Shown: one piece after another, positions 45,988 through 50,289 of the stretch
Layout of the letters: every line of letters begins with the position of its first letter
Position numbering within the stretch: position 1 is the first letter of the stretch
Assembly (NCBI GenBank): GCA_903924985.1
Contig: CAIYDT010000049.1
Coordinates: forward strand, 1-50,289
DNA length: 50,289 bases
Direction of reading: 5' to 3'
Source of the DNA: an uncultured Acetobacteraceae bacterium
GTDB lineage: Bacteria > Pseudomonadota > Alphaproteobacteria > Acetobacterales > Acetobacteraceae
Program-made: the position numbers and the translations under genes
Notes under the pieces: generated by a model
The model's database searches: none
What the model saw: only the letters and a program-made list of their open reading frames with translations
What the model was told of the DNA's origin: nothing

Positions 45988-46853
45988 ACCACCTCCTTGT
46001 CGAGGCCCACGTAGAAGACGTTCGGCGCGTTGCCGGTCTCCCGCTTGAGCACCTGCACGCGGTTTTCCTTGATGAAGCGACTGACCGGGCTTTCTTTATC
46101 GTTCAGGTCGCCGAAAATCCGAGCGCTGACCGGGCAGACCTCGACGCACGCGGGCTGCAATCCCTTGGTAATTCTGTGGTAGCACCAAGTACATTTGTCC
46201 GTGACACGCTTTTCCGCAATGAAGAAGCGCGCGCCGTACGGGCAGGCTTGCACGCAGTACTGGCACCCGATGCAATAGGTATGATCGATCAGCACCGCTC
46301 CGTCGTCGGTTTTGTATGTCGCTCCGGTGGGGCACACCTGAACGCAGGCTGGATGGGTACAATGGTTGCATAGTTTCGGGACGAAGAACGATTTCTCGAC
46401 CTTCGCATCCTTGTAGCGGTTGGCGAAGCGGTATTCCTTTTCCGAACCCGAGGCCGCGATGTTCACTGGGTCGGCATGGCTATCGATGCGGGGCTTGTCC
46501 TCGCCTTCGAGATAAACGTAACGTTCGACCCAGGTGCGGAAATGATGCGCGTCGCCGGCGACTTCGTTCTCCGTCTTGCACGCCTCGACGCAGCGCAGGC
46601 AGCCGATGCACTTCGTGGCATCCACGCCGTATCCCCAATGATGCTGGCTCCAATCGTAGCCTGGGATTGCGGGTTTTGCCGCCGCTGTCGCCGCCGAGGC
46701 TTCGCGCGTGAGCACATCGGCGGCCGCCACGGTGGCAACCGCCGCCGCACCCGACCCGATGGCCGCGCCAAGCATGCTCATGAAATTCCGGCGTCCCGGG
46801 GACGGAGCCGCGGAGTCGTCGTTTTTTTTCACGACCTGTTTTTCTGTTGTCAT
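45984..46853 (-). CDS. Tat-exported four-cluster [4Fe-4S] ferredoxin subunit (DmsB/NrfC-like)
   Basis: A 289-residue iron-sulfur protein. A twin-arginine signal SPGRRNFMSMLGAAIGSG lies at residues 18-35. Four cluster-binding blocks follow: CIGCLRCVEAC, CNHCTHPACVQVCP, CIGCQYCVQACP, and CTWC with the later CVEVCP, the exact layout of DmsB/NrfC/PhsB-type electron-transfer subunits. It acts on the periplasmic face, which the Tat signal confirms. ATG 46853 has GGGAG upstream; ATG 46871 overlaps the hexaheme stop by four bases and is an alternative. An insertion between the first two blocks (WVERYVYLEGEDKPRIDSH onward) is larger than in many relatives. Confidence 0.93.
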   Translation of the reverse strand: MTTEKQVVKKNDDSAAPSPGRRNFMSMLGAAIGSGAAAVATVAAADVLTREASAATAAAKPAIPGYDWSQHHWGYGVDATKCIGCLRCVEACKTENEVAGDAHHFRTWVERYVYLEGEDKPRIDSHADPVNIAASGSEKEYRFANRYKDAKVEKSFFVPKLCNHCTHPACVQVCPTGATYKTDDGAVLIDHTYCIGCQYCVQACPYGARFFIAEKRVTDKCTWCYHRITKGLQPACVEVCPVSARIFGDLNDKESPVSRFIKENRVQVLKRETGNAPNVFYVGLDKEVV

Positions 46854-46867
46854 CCGTCGCTCCCGGG

Positions 46868-47893
46868 TCATTTGCAGCCTACTCCCGCGAAATACGTAGC
46901 CAGTGTCGCGATATCCGGGTCGCGCAGATCCTTCGTTATTGCCGACATCTGCGGGTTCTTGTGGCCGCCGTCACGGTAGGATTTCAGCGCCGACACCAGG
47001 TAATCCTTGGACTGGCCGCCAAGATTTGGCCAAGCCGGCTGGCGTGCGACGCCGTTGGTACCATGGCAGACAATGCAGTTCGCACCGGTAGCCACCGCCT
47101 TGTCCGTCCCGCCGGTCTCGTTGCTCTCTGCGGACCGGCAAGCCTGAGCCGCGAAATAGGCGGACACGTCGCGGATATTGGCGTCGCTGAGGCTCTGCAC
47201 CATCGCGCGCATCACTGGATTGTCGCGGGTGCCGGCCTTGTAGGCCGCGATGGCATCGGCCAGATAGGCGGCATTTTGTCCGGCAAGGCTTGGGCCCATC
47301 TTGTAGGGCGCGGAATGGCAGGCCGCGCAGGCGGCGGCCATCGCCTGACCCGCCGCCGCATCGCCCGCCACCGCACCCGCGACCACGGAGCCGGCGATCG
47401 TCCTTGGCGAGTGAGGATCGTGGCATGTCGTGCATTGCAGGGTTCCGGCATGGTCCGCGATGACAATCTGCGGCTGCTGCGCCGGTCTGCCCGCGATCCG
47501 CTCATGGCAGTTTGTGCATAGCCGTGCTGTGTCGGTCGGGATCAGCATCTTGACGTTGATCGGGTGGGTCGGGCCGGTCGAAGCGATTTCGAATGGACCG
47601 ACCGCGTCCCGCCCGCCCGCCGGTCCATGGCAAACTTCGCACTTCACCGCCTTGCCCTGGGCTGGGTTGTTGTGCACGCCGCCGGTCCAAGCGGTGCTTT
47701 GTGCCACATGGCATTGCGCACAATAAGCGGTACCCATGAGCTTCGGTTTTTGGGATGCCATCTGCGCCACGGAATCGCCGCGATAGTGGCCATACGCATA
47801 GTATGAACTCACGGTGAAATACTGCTTGGCTCCGTATGCGACAGCGCCGAACAGCACCATCAGGACGAGAAGGCGAGAGATGTGTTTGGGCAT
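46868..47893 (-). CDS. Membrane-anchored hexaheme cytochrome c, hybrid of multiheme and c553-like domains
   Basis: A 341-residue protein with an N-terminal membrane anchor (ISRLLVLMVLFGAVAYGA). The first ~165 residues carry four closely packed hemes: CAQCH, CEVCH, CTNCH and CTTCHDPHS. Two class I-like cytochrome domains follow, with CAACHSAPY and CIVCHGTNG, each ending in an AYFAA/TYFAG helix. The six hemes and the single anchor recall QrcA or ActA, the cytochromes paired with ferredoxin and NrfD subunits in quinone-reductase (Qrc) and alternative complex III assemblies. It is the first gene of the cluster, so it heads the transcript with the ferredoxin and NrfD genes. Confidence 0.87.
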   Translation of the reverse strand: MPKHISRLLVLMVLFGAVAYGAKQYFTVSSYYAYGHYRGDSVAQMASQKPKLMGTAYCAQCHVAQSTAWTGGVHNNPAQGKAVKCEVCHGPAGGRDAVGPFEIASTGPTHPINVKMLIPTDTARLCTNCHERIAGRPAQQPQIVIADHAGTLQCTTCHDPHSPRTIAGSVVAGAVAGDAAAGQAMAAACAACHSAPYKMGPSLAGQNAAYLADAIAAYKAGTRDNPVMRAMVQSLSDANIRDVSAYFAAQACRSAESNETGGTDKAVATGANCIVCHGTNGVARQPAWPNLGGQSKDYLVSALKSYRDGGHKNPQMSAITKDLRDPDIATLATYFAGVGCK

Positions 47894-48218
47894 ATTCTCG
47901 ATATTCTCCGCGGCTTCAGTCGGGTCGCCCGAACGTCGCCCGGCGGGGCGCCGGCGTTCGGCACGGTCTGATGCGGCTCCGTGTCAGGAACGTTCGCATG
48001 GTTCCCGATCGCCCAGCCGCCGGTTAGTCCCAGATTGCCGGAATTTAATGATACCAGTGTACCGAACCGGACTGTCCTGGTACGGATTGCAGCATCATGC
48101 CACCCGGCCGAAGAAGCGGCGCGCAGTCCGCCCCACCTCGCGATGGGGGCAAAGACGCTCATGACGCTATGGAAGGGTGCCGTAAACCGGGATCTTGGGT
48201 ACATGGCGGGAGTCCGGT
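47894..48218. other. Gene-free stretch between the hexaheme gene and the MocR gene
   Basis: No gene is seen in 325 bp. It holds copy B of the conserved 36-bp element and, close to it, ACCAG...CTGGT arms 48054-48082 that form a wide inverted repeat. It must contain the promoter of the cytochrome cluster and the 3' end of the regulator transcript. Confidence 0.55.
48023..48058 (-). promoter_or_regulatory. Conserved 36-bp element, copy B (upstream of the hexaheme cytochrome gene)
   Basis: Agrees with copy A at 28 of 36 positions. It also contains ATACCAGT; on the minus strand ACTGGTATCATTAAA includes an extended -10-like TGG-TATCAT. It lies 130-165 bp upstream of the hexaheme start. ATACCA repeats are, to my knowledge, the recognition sequence of the MocR-type regulator GabR of Bacillus subtilis, and a MocR gene is the direct neighbour. 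Confidence 0.55.
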
Positions 48219-49619
48219 TTAGTCCGCGGACAACGCTACGCCGGTAGTCCCAGCGGCGAGGCTCGCGGCCATGCGCCCGACCGCGGAGGCGATTTTGCGG
48301 TCCGCCGGCAAGCCGAAACCCAGCAGCACCGTTGGGTGGCCAATCCTGGCCGGCGACCACGCGACTGGTACTGCGTCGAGGCCGGACCGCCGTGCCACAT
48401 CGGCGACCATCGCGGCTGGACCGATATTGGCTGGTAGGCTCCATGTCAGATACAGCCCGGCTTCCGCCCCGCTCACCTCGGTCGACTCGCCGAAGTGCTG
48501 CCGGAGGGCACCGATCAAGGTGTCCCGGCGTGTGAGATACACCTTGCGCAGCCGGTGCAGGTGCAGCGCGTAGGCGCCCGAGTCGAGGAACTCGGCGAGC
48601 GCGGCTTCCTCCAGCCAACCCGCACGCCCATCGATCAAGCGCCGGGCGGTCAACGCCGCCGCGACCAGCCGGGGGGGCACGACGAGGTAGCCCAACATAA
48701 CGCCGGGGCCGAGCGCGGCGGCGAAGCAACCGGCGTGGATGACCCGCTCCTCGCGGTCCAGGCTCATCAGGGGCGGCACATCCATTCGGCCGTAGCGCAG
48801 CTCACCGTCGCAATCGTCCTCGACGATGGTGACGTCTTCCAGGACTGCCCAGTCCAGCAGGGCCTGCCGGCGGTCGAGGCTCATGACAGTCCCAAGGGGA
48901 CATTGGTGTTCCGGTGTGACGTAGATCAGGGCGGCGCCACCGGCCGGCAGCAAATCGGTCCGCAGCCCATCGGCATCGACCGGCACGCGGGTCAGTGTCG
49001 CCGAGGCGCGTGTCAGGATCGATTCGACCCGCCGGTCGCAGGGATCTTCGACGACCGCGTGCTGCCCGGGCCGGACCAGCAAATGCGCAGCCAGATAGAG
49101 CGCCTGTTGCCGGCATGCGGTCAGTATAATCTGCTCGGGGCTGGCGGTGAGCCCACGCGACGTCGACAACCAGTTGGCGATTGCCCGTCGCAGTTCGGGA
49201 TGCCCATCCGGGCGATCTGTCCCCAGGTTGGCACCTAACCGGTCCAGTACGCCGCGAATCAGCGTGCGCCAGCGCTGGGCGGGGAACTCGGCCGGGTCCG
49301 GCCGCCCTATCTCACGTTCGGGAGGCGGTTGGTGCCCGAGGTGGGGCACCGAGTCTGTCTTAGCCGGAGAATCGCACTGCGCCGGTTGCCTGACGAACGT
49401 GCCAACGGCCGGCAGCGTCTCCAGCAAGCCTTCGGCGATCAGGCGTTCGTACGTCAGCAGAACCGTGATGCGGGAGACCGCGAACTGATCGGCCAGCATG
49501 CGGGTGGAGGGCATGCGCGTGCCGGACGCGAGTCGGCCGGCCAGAATGAGATCGCGTAGTTGCTCGAACAACTGCTGTTGGAGCGGTTCATCCCGAACCA
49601 GTTTCAGCGGGATCAGCAT
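48219..49619 (-). CDS. MocR-family regulator with a degenerate, cysteine-lined PLP pocket
   Basis: A 466-residue fusion of a GntR winged helix (residues 1-77, with RMPSTRMLADQFAVSRITV intact) and an aminotransferase fold. In the family, PLP is held by a lysine in GTFSK and by the YD of DDYDSE. Here these read GCFAAAL (Ala at 301 in place of the lysine) and DDCDGEL (Cys270 for Tyr). Three more pocket motifs also carry cysteines: TACRQQAL (C169), EDPCD (C194) and HQCPLG (C240), with C298 in GCFAA. PLP cannot form its Schiff base, so another ligand, a metal or redox chemistry is likely. It is divergent from hemA and beside the cytochrome cluster. Confidence 0.88.
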   Translation of the reverse strand: MLIPLKLVRDEPLQQQLFEQLRDLILAGRLASGTRMPSTRMLADQFAVSRITVLLTYERLIAEGLLETLPAVGTFVRQPAQCDSPAKTDSVPHLGHQPPPEREIGRPDPAEFPAQRWRTLIRGVLDRLGANLGTDRPDGHPELRRAIANWLSTSRGLTASPEQIILTACRQQALYLAAHLLVRPGQHAVVEDPCDRRVESILTRASATLTRVPVDADGLRTDLLPAGGAALIYVTPEHQCPLGTVMSLDRRQALLDWAVLEDVTIVEDDCDGELRYGRMDVPPLMSLDREERVIHAGCFAAALGPGVMLGYLVVPPRLVAAALTARRLIDGRAGWLEEAALAEFLDSGAYALHLHRLRKVYLTRRDTLIGALRQHFGESTEVSGAEAGLYLTWSLPANIGPAAMVADVARRSGLDAVPVAWSPARIGHPTVLLGFGLPADRKIASAVGRMAASLAAGTTGVALSAD

Positions 49620-49759
49620 GACCGCGGTACCTGGTCGAATTTCATAACGAATTAGACTCCAACGGCGGCCCGTTGGGGAGATGCGGAGAATCTGGTCCCC
49701 GGCGCCCCCCCGGGGGTCAGGAAGATGCGGTTAACCTAAGGCGCGACAGGTTCGTCACC

Positions 49760-49773
49760 TTGATCCACGTCAA
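49760..49773. promoter_or_regulatory. FNR/FixK-type box, distal
   Basis: TTGATCCACGTCAA fits TTGA-N6-TCAA. Its centre is about 147 bp upstream of the MocR start and more than 400 bp from hemA, so it more likely concerns the regulator gene. Confidence 0.6.
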
Positions 49774-49789
49774 CATTCGGTCGATCGAT

Positions 49790-49816
49790 GATATCGATCA
49801 CTTGGATATCGATCAC
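49790..49816. repeat. 12-bp direct repeat GATATCGATCAC
   Basis: Two identical copies, 49790-49801 and 49805-49816, separated by TTG, giving a 15-bp period. Each copy contains the palindromes GATATC and ATCGAT. Possible tandem operator for a regulator of hemA or of the MocR gene. Confidence 0.5.
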
Positions 49817-50014
49817 AGTGTGGTACCCTTGCCTCACATCGGGGTCAGCCGATCCCTTGGATCTCGGAGGGGCCGGCCCGATCCGGACGGCAAGCACTGG
49901 AAGCTTCATGTCTTCCGGGGATTTCGTGGTTCGTGCGACATCCGATTGGGCGCACCTCTCGCGACCGCGATGGCGGCGGAACCGGTGTGATCGCGTCCGG
50001 TTTGCAGGCTTAGC

Positions 50015-50037
50015 TTGCTGAAATTTAATAGTCCGGT
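50015..50037. promoter_or_regulatory. Partial match to the 36-bp element, copy C (upstream of hemA)
   Basis: TTGCTGAAATTTAATAGT followed by CCGGT resembles the core of copy B (TTGCCGGAATTTAATGAT then ACCAGT) with one gap and several changes. Weaker than copies A and B and in the other orientation relative to its gene; recorded because of the shared context. Confidence 0.3.
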
Positions 50038-50079
50038 AGCCGCTGAACCGCTCCCATTACGGTTTGGACTCAGCTAACC

Positions 50080-50093
50080 TTGATTTGCGTCAA
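50080..50093. promoter_or_regulatory. FNR/FixK-type box, proximal to hemA
   Basis: TTGATTTGCGTCAA fits TTGA-N6-TCAA. Its centre is about 93 bp upstream of the hemA start codon, a usual activator position. hemA is a known FnrL target in Rhodobacter, so the placement agrees with established knowledge. Confidence 0.7.
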
Positions 50094-50179
50094 TGAACGT
50101 TTGCCTTATGGCCGTGACAAGGAGGCTGAGAGCGGATGTGTCATATCCGCCGCCCTCCCCTCGGAGAAAGTGCCTGAGC

Positions 50180-50289
50180 ATGAACGCTTTCCACGCCTTT
50201 TGTCGCCAGTCGCTGGATTCCATCCGCGCCCAGGGCCGCTATCGGACCTTCACCCCGCTGGCCAAGCAGGCCGCTGGCTACCCCTATTA
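50180..50289 (+). CDS. hemA: 5-aminolevulinate synthase HemA (first 36 residues only)
   Basis: The frame begins at ATG 50180 and runs off the right edge after MNAFHAFCRQSLDSIRAQGR and YRTFTPLAKQAAGYPY. The segment 'LDSIRAQGRYRTF' is typical of the N-terminus of the alphaproteobacterial (Shemin-pathway) enzyme that condenses glycine with succinyl-CoA using PLP. Only the start is visible, so related alpha-oxoamine synthases cannot be fully excluded. A purine-rich GGAGAAAG lies somewhat far upstream (about 10 bases). Low-oxygen control is suggested by the FNR-type box, and heme demand by the adjacent multiheme cytochrome cluster. Confidence 0.72.
   Translation, partial: MNAFHAFCRQSLDSIRAQGRYRTFTPLAKQAAGYPY

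Larger units (their letters stand above)
49620..50179. promoter_or_regulatory. 560-bp regulatory region between the MocR gene and hemA
   Basis: No credible gene is present. It contains two exact FNR/FixK-type boxes (49760 and 50080), a 12-bp direct repeat (49790 and 49805), a sequence partly like the 36-bp element (50015-50037) and a small inverted repeat GCGGAT/ATCCGC near 50133-50151. Such a long and site-rich region suggests several regulators act on hemA and on the MocR gene. Confidence 0.6.

Noticed and set aside
49673..49990. 105-residue open frame between the MocR gene and hemA
   Set aside because: No ribosome-binding site, no recognisable pattern, and it runs through the FNR-type box and direct repeats, which fit a regulatory region better.

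Overview
The window is GC-rich DNA, densely packed with operons, from an alphaproteobacterium. Gene content (CcmAB beside aconitase, HyuAB, an alicyclic-acid operon, an MtrAB/PioAB-type conduit and an ALAS-type hemA) fits a metabolically versatile Rhodospirillales member, perhaps Acetobacteraceae. That placement is inference; there is no rRNA or tRNA here to settle it.

Layout. (1) 1-5350: the 5' part of acnA, divergent from ccmAB, then an intracellular protealysin-like M4 protease convergent with an emfourin-like candidate inhibitor. (2) 5565-14518: mixed metabolic and envelope genes: an AidB-like acyl-CoA dehydrogenase, a fatty-acid desaturase, a GT39 glycosyltransferase, a small zinc-ribbon protein, an FAH-family hydrolase with an SDR, a repeat-bearing lipoprotein, a GT8-like gene broken by one in-frame stop, and an EamA transporter. 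(3) 14524-20478: amidohydrolase, DadA-like oxidase, HyuA and HyuB, a catabolic block. (4) 20479-23133: a protein-quality island (divergent groEL paralogue plus SHOCT protein, and hsp20) around an FNR/FixK-type box. (5) 23203-34822: an orphan solute-binding protein, then a long minus-strand catabolic run. Its first part (BadI-like hydrolase, CoA ligase, enoyl-CoA hydratase, SDR, acyl-CoA dehydrogenase, 3-hydroxyacyl-CoA dehydrogenase) resembles ring cleavage of cyclohexanecarboxylate-type acids. Its second part (ThDP enzyme, 3-ketosteroid-dehydrogenase-like flavoprotein, cupin) has its own perfect FNR/FixK box. (6) 34889-37340: a radical SAM protein and a methyltransferase with FNR-type boxes.

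(7) 37567-47893 is the most striking region: an outer-membrane beta-barrel (MtrB/PioB type), a decaheme cytochrome (MtrA type), three small cytochromes or cytochrome-like membrane proteins, a four-domain cytochrome c, an NrfD-type quinone-binding membrane protein, a Tat-exported four-cluster ferredoxin and a membrane-anchored hexaheme cytochrome. Together they carry 23 CXXCH motifs, and no catalytic oxidoreductase subunit is encoded. I read this as a complete route between the quinone pool and the cell surface, i.e. extracellular electron uptake or release.

(8) 48219-50289: a MocR-family regulator whose PLP-binding lysine and tyrosine are gone and whose former cofactor pocket holds five cysteines, divergent from the start of hemA. 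A conserved 36-bp element lies upstream of both mtrA and the hexaheme cytochrome gene. FNR/FixK-type boxes precede hemA, the regulator, the chaperone island, the ThDP operon and the radical SAM gene. The picture is a low-oxygen or redox-controlled stretch in which heme supply and a heme-rich electron conduit may be co-regulated by an unusual sensor.
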